From Pigmentiphaga litoralis (GTDB taxonomy: Bacteria > Pseudomonadota > Gammaproteobacteria > Burkholderiales > Burkholderiaceae_B), in the NCBI RefSeq assembly GCF_014651835.1, contig NZ_BMXQ01000001.1, forward strand, positions 558,001 to 622,000: a stretch of 64,000 bases of DNA, in the 5' to 3' direction. Numbering within the stretch: the first letter of the stretch is position 1; every line of letters starts with the position of its first letter. The translations under genes and the position numbers were made by a program. Below are positions 8,576 through 17,108 of this stretch, piece after piece. Under the pieces are notes generated by a model that was given only the letters and a program-made list of their open reading frames with translations, did not search any database and had not been told where the DNA came from.

Positions 8576-9793
8576 CTAGGCGTGACTCACGACCTCGTTG
8601 AGTTGTCTGCCGGTAACGAGCGACGGTGTTTCCAACGCTCCCACAAACAATGTCCGATCAAGCACCGCTTGCCGTTCACTGCCCAAGCGGCGAACCTGCG
8701 CCATCTCTTGCTCAAGCCGTTCCGGTCCCGTGTAGAACAGCAACTGGTTATTCAAGGTCGCACGCGGGGACGTGTATGTCTCGAAGTTTGCCTTACGCCC
8801 CCTGGCATATTCATCAAGCATGCTCTCCGGCTTGTCCTTCCTGATGACCGCGACCAACGCCTCGTACAGAACGAACGCATCAAACAATCCAGCGGTCAGC
8901 CCCAGGCCGCCAACCGGATTCGTAATGTGCGCTGCATCCCCCGCAAGCAGCACCCGATTCACACGAAACGACCCCGCCACGCGCTGGTGCATGCGATAGG
9001 GCGAGTGCTGCAGCAACTCATACCTGCCGTCCAGCCCAGGCAGTATCTGCGCAAACATCGCCGGCATTCGATCGACGATCCCCGCCGGATCCAGCCCCGC
9101 CGGCTCGCAGTAGGTCACGCGCCACTTCTTTCCCGTATCGATTTTTACGATGATGGCGCCGTACGTCTCATCGATCATGAACGTCGCCTTATCGAAACCC
9201 AGCGCATCAAGATCCGCCTCAATATTCGTCGCCACCATTTCCTTTGGCCACGTCATGCCGTCGAATGACAGACCCAGCGCATTGCGCACCGGGCTGCGTG
9301 CGCCGTCTGCGGCGACCAGCCAGTCTGCGCCAAGTATCTCTTCGCCGTCAGGCCCGGACACAGCAACAGCAACATCGTTGTCATTGCGAACGATGCGTTC
9401 GACCCGTGTGTTCCACCGTATCTGCACATTCGGCAACCGCCGTATCTGCTCAAGCACGATCTGCGTCAGCACGTCCTGTCCCAGGTGCACGTTGAAGGGG
9501 TATTCGACCAGACCTTCCAGCTCACGGATGGACCACCGCACGGTTTCTCCGGTGCGATGCACGCGCATGCTGTAGTCGTGCTTGACCAGACCCGCTGAAA
9601 CCACGGTGCCCAACAGGCCAAGCTCATTCATGCCTTTCATGACCGCCCAGTGATACACCAGCGCCCGTGGTGCTTTCGATGGGCCGGCCTCGGCTTCGAC
9701 CAGGGTGACTTGCACGCCCGCGCGGCCCAGGCCCAATGCGGTAATAAGGCCGACCGGGCCGCAGCCCACAACGATGACTTCGGATGTGCTCAT
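8576..9793 (-). CDS. FAD-dependent aromatic-ring monooxygenase (MhpA/PHBH family)
   Basis: The 405-residue flavoprotein has the dinucleotide-binding GCGPVG at 10-15, the NAD(P)H-linked DG motif (VAADGARSPVR, 160-170) and the second FAD motif LLAGDAAHITNPVGG at 282-296. These define class A hydroxylases that insert one oxygen into phenolic or similar rings. The start is the ATG at 9793, because an upstream extension lacks GxGxxG context. It lies 52 bases downstream of a Bug receptor gene in the same orientation, suggesting an uptake-plus-hydroxylation operon under the divergent LysR at 11001. A decayed paralogue sits at 470-1220. Confidence 0.9.
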   Translation of the reverse strand: MSTSEVIVVGCGPVGLITALGLGRAGVQVTLVEAEAGPSKAPRALVYHWAVMKGMNELGLLGTVVSAGLVKHDYSMRVHRTGETVRWSIRELEGLVEYPFNVHLGQDVLTQIVLEQIRRLPNVQIRWNTRVERIVRNDNDVAVAVSGPDGEEILGADWLVAADGARSPVRNALGLSFDGMTWPKEMVATNIEADLDALGFDKATFMIDETYGAIIVKIDTGKKWRVTYCEPAGLDPAGIVDRMPAMFAQILPGLDGRYELLQHSPYRMHQRVAGSFRVNRVLLAGDAAHITNPVGGLGLTAGLFDAFVLYEALVAVIRKDKPESMLDEYARGRKANFETYTSPRATLNNQLLFYTGPERLEQEMAQVRRLGSERQAVLDRTLFVGALETPSLVTGRQLNEVVSHA

Positions 9794-9845
9794 GTCTTTC
9801 AGGTCTTCAGATAGTTGCTGTGGATTTCCGGGCGGACCGCAACGG

Positions 9846-10826
9846 TCAGTCAAGGCTGACGCGCGCGGCCTGGGCAATGGATGCCCAGTCGTTGGATTCG
9901 GCGTTTACTACATTTGCCAGGGCTTCAGGGCTGCCACCGACCGGCAGCAGGCCTTGAACGAGCAGTGTCTTGCGCACTGCTTCATCGCCCAATGCGGTCT
10001 GAATGGCGGTGTTAAGGCGGCGCGTAATGGCCTCGGGCGTGCCTGCGGGGGCAAATGCGCCGACCCAGGCGCTGCGCGCGAAGGTCAGGCCCTGGTCCTT
10101 GAGCAGCGGGACGCCCTTGAAGTTGGGGGACGGCTTGTCGCCCAGTACGGCGATTGCCTTGAGCTTGCCGGTCTCGATGTATTGCGCGACCAGCCCATAC
10201 GACAACAACGACACATCGATCTGACCCGACACCAGCGCAGTGACGGTCGGACTGCCGCCTTGATAGGGGACGTCAACGAACTGCGTACCGGTCGCCTTGT
10301 TGACCTGCGTCATGTACAGGTGCGATGAGCTGCCTGTCCCGAAGTGGCCCCAGTTCAGTTTGCCCTTGTGCTTCTTTTCGTACTCGACCAGGTCTTGCAA
10401 GGAATTGACCGGCAGCAAGGCCGACACGACAACGGCCGAGTCCACCTTCACGATTTCGCTGATGGGGGCGAATTGTTTGGCGGTGTAGCTGATGGTTTTG
10501 TAGATCGACGGGTTGATGACGACGGTGTCGCTCAGGAACATGCAGACGGTGTAGCCGTCGGGCGCGGCAGACTTGCAGGCCGTGGCACCGACGATGCCGT
10601 TGGCACCGGGGCGATTTTCGACCACGGCGGGTTGACCGAGTTGTTTGGTCAGCGAATCGCCCATGCGGCGCGCGACCAGGTCGACCGGTCCGCCTGGCGT
10701 GAAGGGCACGATGATCTTGATAGGGCGTTCGGGGTAGGCGGCCGCACCCGCGGACGGAATGCCCGCGCCGAAGCCGCAGAGTGCGATAAGGCCAGCCACG
10801 GCGAAGCGAAGATCGGCAGTTTTCAT
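9846..10826 (-). CDS. Bug-family periplasmic solute receptor (TctC-like)
   Basis: The 326-residue protein has a signal peptide (hydrophobic AVAGLIALCGFGAG, cleavage near AGAAA). The Bug signature YPERPIKIIVPFTPGGPVDLVAR and GQPAVVENRPGANG follow, with the DGYTVCM and LGDKPSP loops beyond. Such receptors capture organic acids and other small anions, normally for tripartite tricarboxylate transporters; no TctA or TctB gene lies nearby. AAGGA seven bases before the ATG at 10826 sets the start. It is first in an operon with the monooxygenase, so its ligand may be that enzyme's substrate. Confidence 0.92.
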   Translation of the reverse strand: MKTADLRFAVAGLIALCGFGAGIPSAGAAAYPERPIKIIVPFTPGGPVDLVARRMGDSLTKQLGQPAVVENRPGANGIVGATACKSAAPDGYTVCMFLSDTVVINPSIYKTISYTAKQFAPISEIVKVDSAVVVSALLPVNSLQDLVEYEKKHKGKLNWGHFGTGSSSHLYMTQVNKATGTQFVDVPYQGGSPTVTALVSGQIDVSLLSYGLVAQYIETGKLKAIAVLGDKPSPNFKGVPLLKDQGLTFARSAWVGAFAPAGTPEAITRRLNTAIQTALGDEAVRKTLLVQGLLPVGGSPEALANVVNAESNDWASIAQAARVSLD

Positions 10827-11000
10827 GACGCGGTCCTTGAATTGTTGTCGGTGCAGCTGTCGCTGTCCGGTCCCGGTGGCGTTCACCTGAGCCACCGAGA
10901 GGTCTCGTTTCTTTGACGATTGCAGTCTAGACGGGCAGAATGAGCCGAAAAAGCCCCCAGAAGTTGAATCTTTTTTCCACCTAGTGGCAGAATCGAAATC

Positions 11001-11921
11001 ATGGATCGTTGGACGCAGACGCGGCTGTACGTGGGCATCGCGCGCTTGGGCAGCATCAGCAAAGCGGCCGATGACCTGGGACTATCCAATGCGGCGGCCA
11101 GCCGATACCTGAACGACCTCGAGCGGCGAGTGGGCGTCCGCCTGATCGAGCGCACCACACGCAGGCTGTGGCTGACCGAGGCGGGCACGACCTATCTGCG
11201 CTATTGCGAAGCCGCCGTCAGTGCGCTGGAAGAAGGCGATGCGGCGATCAGCGATGCATCGGTGGAGCCCATGGGCGAGCTGCGCGTGACCACGTCCGTG
11301 TCGTTCGCCGTCAATCACGTTGCGCCACGCCTTGCCGAGTTCTCAACGCGCTATCCCAAAGTGAAGATCAAGCTGCTGGTTGAGAACAAGTACCAAAGCT
11401 TCATCGAAGCCGGTACCGATGTCGCGATTCGCACAAGACAGTTCGAGCCCGACTCAGGCATCACGGTCAGGCGTCTCGCGGACACCCGCCTTGTCATCGC
11501 GGCCGCGCCGTCCTACCTGGCCGAGCGCGGCACCCCGTCGTCGGTGGAAGACCTGGCGCGTCATCGCTTGCTGCTCTACACCTTGGCGACAACCACGTCC
11601 GAACTGCACTTGCGGCGCGGAGCCGAACAGCGGCGCTTGCCGGTCGAAGGTGCCTTCGAAAGCAACGACGGGCAGGTGATACGCACTGCCGCCATCAACG
11701 GTGCGGGCGTGTTGATCCAGCCCCAGTACATCGTCGACAACGACATCCGCGAGGGCAGGTTGGTCGCCTTGTTTGAAGATTGGGATCTGCCGATGCTGAC
11801 CATCAATCTGGCTTATCAGAGCAAGCTGCTGCAGCCCGCAAAGATCCGGGCGTTCACGCAGTTCATGATCGAAAGTCTTGCGGCATGCGACCTGACGTCG
11901 CGGTTTGATCGTCGAAGCTAG
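11001..11921 (+). CDS. LysR-type regulator, divergent from the Bug-monooxygenase operon
   Basis: The 306-residue protein has the LysR HTH (GSISKAADDLGLSNAAASRYL) and an effector domain with the RTRQFEPDSGITVRRL region typical of the branch that controls single catabolic operons. Its start is 174 bases from the Bug start on the opposite strand, the classic layout of a LysR activator facing its target. The intergenic region 10827-11000 should hold both promoters, but I could not pick out a convincing T-N11-A box. The effector is unknown, perhaps the monooxygenase substrate. Confidence 0.9.
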   Translation: MDRWTQTRLYVGIARLGSISKAADDLGLSNAAASRYLNDLERRVGVRLIERTTRRLWLTEAGTTYLRYCEAAVSALEEGDAAISDASVEPMGELRVTTSVSFAVNHVAPRLAEFSTRYPKVKIKLLVENKYQSFIEAGTDVAIRTRQFEPDSGITVRRLADTRLVIAAAPSYLAERGTPSSVEDLARHRLLLYTLATTTSELHLRRGAEQRRLPVEGAFESNDGQVIRTAAINGAGVLIQPQYIVDNDIREGRLVALFEDWDLPMLTINLAYQSKLLQPAKIRAFTQFMIESLAACDLTSRFDRRS

Positions 11922-11939
11922 CTCGTCTCTGGCAGCCGG

Positions 11940-12608
11940 TCACCGCGCGCCTGCAGCGACGAGTCGTTTCTCGATGTCCCGATATCCAGCAGCCCGTGCG
12001 TGCTGAAGCGCAGTGATCCCATCCCGGTCGGCCAGGTTGACGTTCGCGCCGGCATCGATCAGTAGCCCGACGATCTGTTGATGACTCGGCCCGCCTTTGC
12101 CCAGGATCACTGCTTCAAGCAGCGCCGTCCATCCAAGGTTGTTGACATGGTCGATCGCCACGCCGGCATCGATCAACGTCCTGACGGTCTCGACGTGGCC
12201 GCGTTCGGCCGCGGGAATCAACGCCGTGCCGCCATAACGATTGGTGCTTTTCAGATCGGCGCCGTGCGCCAGGGTCAGGCGCAGGATGTCCAGATGGCCG
12301 CGCGCGCCGGCGTAGAGATAGGGACTGTCCTGGATACGGTCTTTGGCGTTCACGTCGGCACCGGCCTGGACGAGTGCCCGGGCGGCGTCGACAGCGTTGG
12401 CGTGCGTCGCCACCAGAAGGGCGGTTCGCCCGTTGTCGTCGCGTTGGTCGATGGGTGTTCCCGCTGCCAGTGAGCTGGCGATACCGGCTGTGTCATTGCG
12501 CTTGGCAGCGTCGTGTAACGCTAGCGGGCCGGTGGATGCCCGTGCTAGGTGAATGCCTTGCATGCTGAAAAGACCCAAAGCGGTAGCAAGAAAAACTCGT
12601 CTGTACAT
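11940..12608 (-). CDS. Secreted ankyrin-repeat protein
   Basis: The 222-residue protein has a signal peptide (FLATALGLFSM, cleavage near ARA-ST). About five ankyrin repeats follow, with recurring NGRTALLVATHANAVD, LVQAGADVNAKD, GHLDILRLTLAHGADL, GHVETVRTLIDAG and LLIDAGANVNLADRDG. I start at the ATG at 12608 after AGGAC; a TTG two codons upstream is less likely. Periplasmic ankyrin proteins can mediate protein binding or protect catalase-like enzymes, but there is no partner gene here. It converges on the LysR gene at 11001-11921. Confidence 0.88.
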   Translation of the reverse strand: MYRRVFLATALGLFSMQGIHLARASTGPLALHDAAKRNDTAGIASSLAAGTPIDQRDDNGRTALLVATHANAVDAARALVQAGADVNAKDRIQDSPYLYAGARGHLDILRLTLAHGADLKSTNRYGGTALIPAAERGHVETVRTLIDAGVAIDHVNNLGWTALLEAVILGKGGPSHQQIVGLLIDAGANVNLADRDGITALQHARAAGYRDIEKRLVAAGAR

Positions 12609-12803
12609 GTGCAACGTCCTAACAGGGGGCGGTGGCGCGTTGCGGCAGCCCGCCGAAGGTCCAGCCTTTAATTTGCCCTATGGTAAATCACGCATCCCCT
12701 AAGGACTTTTTCGTCCAAGCAAAAGCACGAACGCGCAGCCGAGGGCAGTTAATCGCGGGTAGGCTTCACGTGCTGCGGCTTCGTCAAGACAGGGACGCTT
12801 CTA

Positions 12804-12833
12804 GTTGTCAGCTGACAACCTTTCAATTAATCT
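12804..12833 (+). promoter_or_regulatory. Promoter with 16 bp perfect palindrome, upstream of toxin-antitoxin-like pair
   Basis: GTTGTCAGCTGACAAC at 12804-12819 is a perfect palindrome. It overlaps a possible -35 (TTGTCA, 12805-12810). After a 17-base spacer comes TAATCT (12828-12833) as -10, about 18 bases before the ATG at 12851. A repressor on the palindrome would block this promoter, as toxin-antitoxin operons do. Confidence 0.6.
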
Positions 12834-12850
12834 ACCCGGTGAACCGCGAC

Positions 12851-13126
12851 ATGGCACGGCCTTCGCACCCCAAAAAAGAGGTCGAGGAAGCACTCAGGCA
12901 TGCTGAGCGGAACGGCTGGCGCGTCGAATTCGGCGGCAGCCATGCATGGGGGCGTGTCTATTGCCCCTACAACGACGAGACGTGCCGCTGCGGCGAATTC
13001 TGCATAACGTCCGTTTGGTCCACGCCTAAGAGCCCAGGCAACCACGCTCGCGCATTGCGTCGCGTCGTGGACAACTGCTCGATGCAACGTTGGTTGCAGG
13101 GCACGGGCAACGACAGTAAGGATTAG
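12851..13126 (+). CDS. Small HicA-like protein, putative toxin of a TA-like pair
   Basis: The 91-residue basic protein starts with HPKKEVEEALRHAERNGWRVE and carries GGSHAWGR at 28-35, similar in layout to the GSHH segment of HicA mRNA-cleaving toxins (small double-stranded-RNA-binding-like fold). It also has five cysteines (38, 45, 47, 51, 76), not usual for HicA; C45, C47 and C51 could bind a metal. The stop is four bases before the next gene, so the two are translationally linked. Toxicity is inferred from size, motif and pairing; no activity can be proved here. Confidence 0.65.
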   Translation: MARPSHPKKEVEEALRHAERNGWRVEFGGSHAWGRVYCPYNDETCRCGEFCITSVWSTPKSPGNHARALRRVVDNCSMQRWLQGTGNDSKD

Positions 13127-13130
13127 CGCC

Positions 13131-13655
13131 ATGGAATACGTCTTTACCTTGAGGTATCAACTTGCCGATGCCGACGGCGATCTTGCCGAATTGGTCGAAC
13201 GGCTGGGCGAGGCAGGATGCGATGACGCGCTCATAGGGATTGGTCAGCCTGGCCGCCTGGCGCTGGAATTTGCACGCGACGCAGTCGATGCGAATACTGC
13301 CGTGTTGAGTGCGCTTGAGACTGTACGATCCGCGCTGCCTTCGGCCAAGCTGATCGAAGTTACGCCAGACCTGGTCGGGCTGACGGATGTTGCCGAGATC
13401 GTGGGCGTGTCGAGGCAGAACATGCGTAAGCTGATGCTGGCCTACCCGTCGAGTTTCCCAGCACCGGTTCATGAGGGCAGCACGGCTCTTTGGCACTTGG
13501 CGGACGTGCTGACCTGGTTGCAGGCGAGGGGAGGGTACGACTTACCTGATGGCATGCTCGACGTCGCTCGGGCGTCTTTGCATGTCAACGTCATCAAGGA
13601 AGGTCAGCGGGTACCGAAGGGAGCATCGAAAGTTCTTAAGGCCCTCGTTGCATGA
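13131..13655 (+). CDS. HTH DNA-binding protein, putative antitoxin partner
   Basis: The 174-residue protein has an N-terminal alpha/beta region of about 75 residues (FTLRYQLADADGDLAELVERL). A helix-turn-helix at about 83-105 (GLTDVAEIVGVSRQNMRKLM) and a wing-like segment (ALWHLADVLTWLQARGG) follow, resembling AlpA/MerR-type DNA readers. It follows the small HicA-like gene by four bases and probably represses the promoter with the 16 bp palindrome. Its last 52 bases overlap the convergent LysR gene. The pair is likely an uncharacterised toxin-antitoxin module; an alternative is a host-defence or phage-derived regulator. Confidence 0.7.
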   Translation: MEYVFTLRYQLADADGDLAELVERLGEAGCDDALIGIGQPGRLALEFARDAVDANTAVLSALETVRSALPSAKLIEVTPDLVGLTDVAEIVGVSRQNMRKLMLAYPSSFPAPVHEGSTALWHLADVLTWLQARGGYDLPDGMLDVARASLHVNVIKEGQRVPKGASKVLKALVA

Positions 13656-14569
13656 CGAATGTTGACGTCGACCCTCACCGTCTCGACCAGAAAGTCCAGA
13701 AACGCCCGCACGCGCAAGGGCACGTGACCGCCTTGGCCCACATACACCGCATGGATTTCTTCCACGTCACCCGGATTGCAATCTTCAAGCACGGGCACCA
13801 GCCGGCCGGCGGCGATATCGTCGCGTACCTGGAAAGCGGCCAGGCGCGCCAGGCCGAGTCCGGCGACTGCCAGTCGATGCAAGGCTTCGCCGTCGCTTGC
13901 CTGGACATTGCCTGACACGGGCACGACGCGCCTTGATCCGTCATGCACCAGAGGCCAGCCCGAAGGCACGCGTGCATAGTTCGCGCCGAGTCGGTTGTGG
14001 GTCGTGAGCGCTTCCGGGGTGGCTGGCGTGCCGCGTTGTTCCAGGTAGCTCGGCGCGGCGACGATGATCATCCGCGTGGCGCCGAGCTTTCGTGCCAGCA
14101 GGTTGGAATTTTTCAGCGGGCCGGCACGCACGGCCACGTCGGTGCGCGCTTCAAGAATGTCGACCACTTCGTCGGTTAATACGATATCCAGCGTCATGTC
14201 GGGATAGCGCGTCAGGAACGCAGGTAGCAACGGCAGCAGGAAGTGGTGTCCGAACGGAACATTGGCGTTCACCCGCAGCTTTCCGCGGGGCGTCGCATCG
14301 GTGCTGGCGCAGCGTTCCGCCTCGTGCATGTCGGCCAGGATACGTACGCTGCGCTCATAGAACACGCAGCCTTCGGGCGTCAGTTGAAGTTGCCGGGTGG
14401 ACCGGTTGACAAGGCGGGTGCCCAAGCGCTGCTCCAGACGCGCGACCAGCTTGCTGACCGCCGACGGCGTCATGCCGCAGGCGCGAGCCGCAGCAGAAAA
14501 GCCGCCCAGCTCGATCGCGCGCACAAAGACTTCCATCTCGCCAGAGCGGTTGATGTCCAGACGCGCCAT
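13604..14569 (-). CDS. LysR-type transcriptional regulator
   Basis: The 321-residue protein has an HTH at about residues 20-45 (GFSAAARACGMTPSAVSKLV), the LTPEG linker helix and a full effector domain. A strong GGGAGGG ribosome site precedes the ATG at 14569. Its C-terminal tail past FLDFLVETVRVD extends about 20 residues and overlaps the convergent antitoxin gene by 52 bases. It is divergent from the SGNH hydrolase gene, and the 123-base spacer holds two TGAATTCAT direct repeats that could be its binding sites. Confidence 0.9.
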   Translation of the reverse strand: MARLDINRSGEMEVFVRAIELGGFSAAARACGMTPSAVSKLVARLEQRLGTRLVNRSTRQLQLTPEGCVFYERSVRILADMHEAERCASTDATPRGKLRVNANVPFGHHFLLPLLPAFLTRYPDMTLDIVLTDEVVDILEARTDVAVRAGPLKNSNLLARKLGATRMIIVAAPSYLEQRGTPATPEALTTHNRLGANYARVPSGWPLVHDGSRRVVPVSGNVQASDGEALHRLAVAGLGLARLAAFQVRDDIAAGRLVPVLEDCNPGDVEEIHAVYVGQGGHVPLRVRAFLDFLVETVRVDVNIRHATRALRTFDAPFGTR

Positions 14570-14638
14570 GTCGCCCTCCCTTCATGAGTTCAACGCACAA
14601 ATGATGTTCCGCCTCACCCGCTAGTGCGGCTTGATCGG

Positions 14639-14677
14639 TGAATTCATAATTCTTTCATCGATTGGCTTTGAATTCAT
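14639..14677. promoter_or_regulatory. Direct repeats TGAATTCAT in LysR/hydrolase divergent spacer
   Basis: TGAATTCAT occurs at 14639-14647 and 14669-14677, 30 bases apart, about three helical turns. Each contains palindromic GAATTC. The location between divergent LysR and SGNH hydrolase genes suggests an operator pair. Protein binding is inferred. Confidence 0.4.
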
Positions 14678-14692
14678 CATCAAGGATGTGAC

Positions 14693-16006
14693 GTGCACCT
14701 CGGCTTTCAAACATGGACCTCTGCCGCATTCGCCGCCGCGCTCGCAACAAGTGCTGCAGTGATGGGGGCGAATGCGTCCGCTGCGCCGGCCTGGGTTGCT
14801 ACGTGGCAGGCAAGTCCTCAACCGGTATGTGGACCGGAGTTCATGTTCCCGACCAACATCCCTGCTGTCATCAACGACCGGACCGTACGTCAGGTCGCGC
14901 GAGTAAGCGTCGGCGGCGCACGCGTGCGCATCGTGCTGTCCAACACCTATGGCGCAAAGCCGATCGTGCTTAGCAAGGCCACCCTCGGGCTGCCAGTCGG
15001 GGAAGGGGCTGTGGCTGCTGACAGCATTCGTGCCGTCATGTTTGGCGGGCGGGAAGCGGCCGTGATCTTGCCGGGCGCATCGTCGCTCAGCGACCCCGTC
15101 GCGCTGCCCATTCCGGCGTTATCCCAGGTGGCCGTCAGTTTCCATCTGCCAACCGCAACGGCGGTCCAGAGTTTTCATTGGGATGGCCGCCAGACTGGCT
15201 GGATGGTTCCTGGTGACCAGACGCGGGCACCCGTGCTTGGCAAGACAGGACAGGCAACGACGACGGCGCGCCCGTTGCTCTCAGGCATCCAGGTCGAAAC
15301 CGACACCCTGGCACGGGCCGTGGCGGTGCTGGGCGACTCCATTACCGACGGCGCGACCGCCAGCCTGGACAAGGACAGCCGCTGGCCGGACTTTCTGGCC
15401 GCAAGGCTGGCGCCCCGGGGTGTCGCCGTACTCAACGCCGGAATTTCCGGCGCCCGACTGGTATCGGACGGCATGGGCGTTAATGCCCTGGCGCGGTTTG
15501 ATCGCGATGTGCTGAGTCAGCCAGGCGTGCAGAGCGTGATCGTGCTGCTTGGCATCAACGATATCGCGTGGCCCGGCACAGCCTTCGCACGCGATGCCAA
15601 ACGGCCGTCGCTGGACGACCTGACCGCGGGCTTTCGCCAACTGATCGAACAGGCACACGGGCGCGGCGTTCGCGTTATCGGCGCAACGCTGACCCCGTTT
15701 GAAGGTGCTTTGCCCAACACGCCGCTGGACGACTACTACAGCGTTGAAAAGGACACGCTGCGGCAGGTGCTGAATGCCTGGATACGCCACAGCGGCGCGT
15801 TCGATGCGGTGGTTGATCTCGATGCGGCGCTTCGTGATCCTTCGCATCCGGCACGACTGGCGGCAAAGTTCGATTCCGGCGACCGGCTTCATCCGGGCGA
15901 TGAAGGCAATCGGGCGATGGCGGACGCTGTGGATCTGGATGCCCTCATACCAGGCGCTGATCACGTGCGGGTGATCTCGACAGGCAATGCAGGGACTGGA
16001 AAGTAG
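14693..16006 (+). CDS. Secreted SGNH/GDSL hydrolase
   Basis: The 437-residue protein has a signal peptide (cleavage near ASA-AP). An N-terminal beta-rich domain of about 170 residues includes WVATWQASPQ and SNTYGAKP. The SGNH catalytic domain follows: block I LGDSITDG with nucleophile S216, block III GINDIAW with the oxyanion asparagine, and block V DRLHPGDEG with the catalytic Asp-His. This architecture matches extracellular rhamnogalacturonan-acetylesterase-like or lipase-like enzymes. The start is GTG at 14693 after AAGGA; no ATG is better placed. It is divergent from a LysR gene. The substrate is unknown. Confidence 0.9.
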   Translation: MHLGFQTWTSAAFAAALATSAAVMGANASAAPAWVATWQASPQPVCGPEFMFPTNIPAVINDRTVRQVARVSVGGARVRIVLSNTYGAKPIVLSKATLGLPVGEGAVAADSIRAVMFGGREAAVILPGASSLSDPVALPIPALSQVAVSFHLPTATAVQSFHWDGRQTGWMVPGDQTRAPVLGKTGQATTTARPLLSGIQVETDTLARAVAVLGDSITDGATASLDKDSRWPDFLAARLAPRGVAVLNAGISGARLVSDGMGVNALARFDRDVLSQPGVQSVIVLLGINDIAWPGTAFARDAKRPSLDDLTAGFRQLIEQAHGRGVRVIGATLTPFEGALPNTPLDDYYSVEKDTLRQVLNAWIRHSGAFDAVVDLDAALRDPSHPARLAAKFDSGDRLHPGDEGNRAMADAVDLDALIPGADHVRVISTGNAGTGK

Positions 16007-16158
16007 CCAGCCGGAAAGGCAACTTGACGGCTCTGCAGGTGGTCGCGAACCACGCCAGCGCAGGCAACCGCAGCTGCCGATTGGCAGTCGCTGGCCGAGT
16101 CAGGGCGACCAGCATGACAGGCTTGCCTGTCGCCCGCCGTCTTCGGGATGTGCGCGCT

Positions 16159-16572
16159 TCAACCTGACGAATGCCGGAACCGCCTGCTATTCAGGCTGAT
16201 CGATGGATGCGCCGCAATGATCTCCATCACGATGTCGAAATACGTGGGGCCTGAACCGGCATCCAGTTCGTCAAGTTGCGCCTGCACGCGCGCCTGATCG
16301 AAGCCAGGCTTGCCCAACTTGTTTCGATAGTGCCCGCGCGTGGCCTCGACGCCTAACGCAACGCGGCTTCGTTCCAAATGAAGCCAAATCAGCGTGATCG
16401 CGTCACACCCGCGCGCGGCACCGTATCCGCCATGAAACAGGTCATCCAGCGCATCCAGGCTTGCGCCCAACGTCCAAGATTCGCCCGCCATGAAGACGCG
16501 ATTGATCTCGTCGTAGAACGAGGTGATGTCGTGAATGTTTCTGCCATCAATGATTAACGTAAGGGTTGTCAC
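16159..16572 (-). CDS. Barstar-family RNase inhibitor homologue
   Basis: The 137-residue protein opens with LTLIIDGRNIHDITSFYDEIN, then WTLGASLDALDDLFHGGYG, which is the barstar fold hallmark: a helix carrying the acidic residues that plug barnase-type RNase active sites. Barstar itself is about 90 residues; this one has a C-terminal extension with a basic end. No barnase or polymorphic-toxin RNase gene is next to it, so it may be an orphan immunity protein or protect against an RNase encoded elsewhere. The C-terminal 16 or so residues are less well supported. Confidence 0.85.
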   Translation of the reverse strand: MTTLTLIIDGRNIHDITSFYDEINRVFMAGESWTLGASLDALDDLFHGGYGAARGCDAITLIWLHLERSRVALGVEATRGHYRNKLGKPGFDQARVQAQLDELDAGSGPTYFDIVMEIIAAHPSISLNSRRFRHSSG

Positions 16573-16697
16573 TTCATTCCGTCTGCGTGCTTTCTACTGG
16601 TGGCATGCTGACCACTTGCTGGACGCCGGGGCAGCTACCTGCCCAAGGCAGCACATGGCCCTCTATAGAACACGTATTAATCTGGTTAAACCGCCAT

Positions 16698-16743
16698 CTA
16701 TGATAAAATTCATGCGTGCTATCTGCTTGGGATAAAATCATAG
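16698..16743 (+). promoter_or_regulatory. Inverted and direct repeats upstream of hipB-like gene
   Basis: CTATGAT (16698-16704) and ATCATAG (16737-16743) form an inverted repeat. GATAAAAT occurs twice (16702-16709 and 16731-16738), 29 bases apart. The AT-rich stretch sits 45 bases before the HTH gene. Such paired sites match autoregulation of hipBA-type operons by the HipB protein; this is inferred. Confidence 0.45.
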
Positions 16744-16787
16744 ATTTCGGTTTATAACAGTTAAAACAACTTCTATAACAACATGCC

Positions 16788-17108
16788 ATGCCGAAAAAAC
16801 TGCGGACGGTAAGCGCGGTGCCCCCACTGATTGCGCAGCGCCTCGAGATCTGGGGGCGGTGCATCCGCGCGCAGCGTGTGTCCCAACATATCCCCGCCGC
16901 GGACTTGTGCGCCCGCCTGGGCATCTCTGACGCCACCTTGCGCCGCATGGAACATGGCGATCCCGGAACGGGCGCCGCAACCTATCTCACCGCGCTGTGG
17001 ATATTGGGCATACTCGACACCGCGGTTCCCTCGTTGGACCCGATCTATTGGTCGGCAAATCCGCAAGCACGCGCCCGCAGGTCTCAGACCGCTGATGACT
17101 ATTTCTAA
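16788..17108 (+). CDS. HipB-like HTH antitoxin/regulator
   Basis: The 106-residue protein contains an Xre-type helix-turn-helix (ADLCARLGISDATLRRMEHGDPGTG) at about residues 38-62. It overlaps the start of the HipA-like gene by 14 bases, the usual organisation of hipBA modules, in which HipB neutralises HipA and represses the operon. AT-rich inverted repeats just upstream are candidate operators. Compared with E. coli HipB (88 residues) it has a slightly longer N-terminus. Confidence 0.85.
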   Translation: MPKKLRTVSAVPPLIAQRLEIWGRCIRAQRVSQHIPAADLCARLGISDATLRRMEHGDPGTGAATYLTALWILGILDTAVPSLDPIYWSANPQARARRSQTADDYF

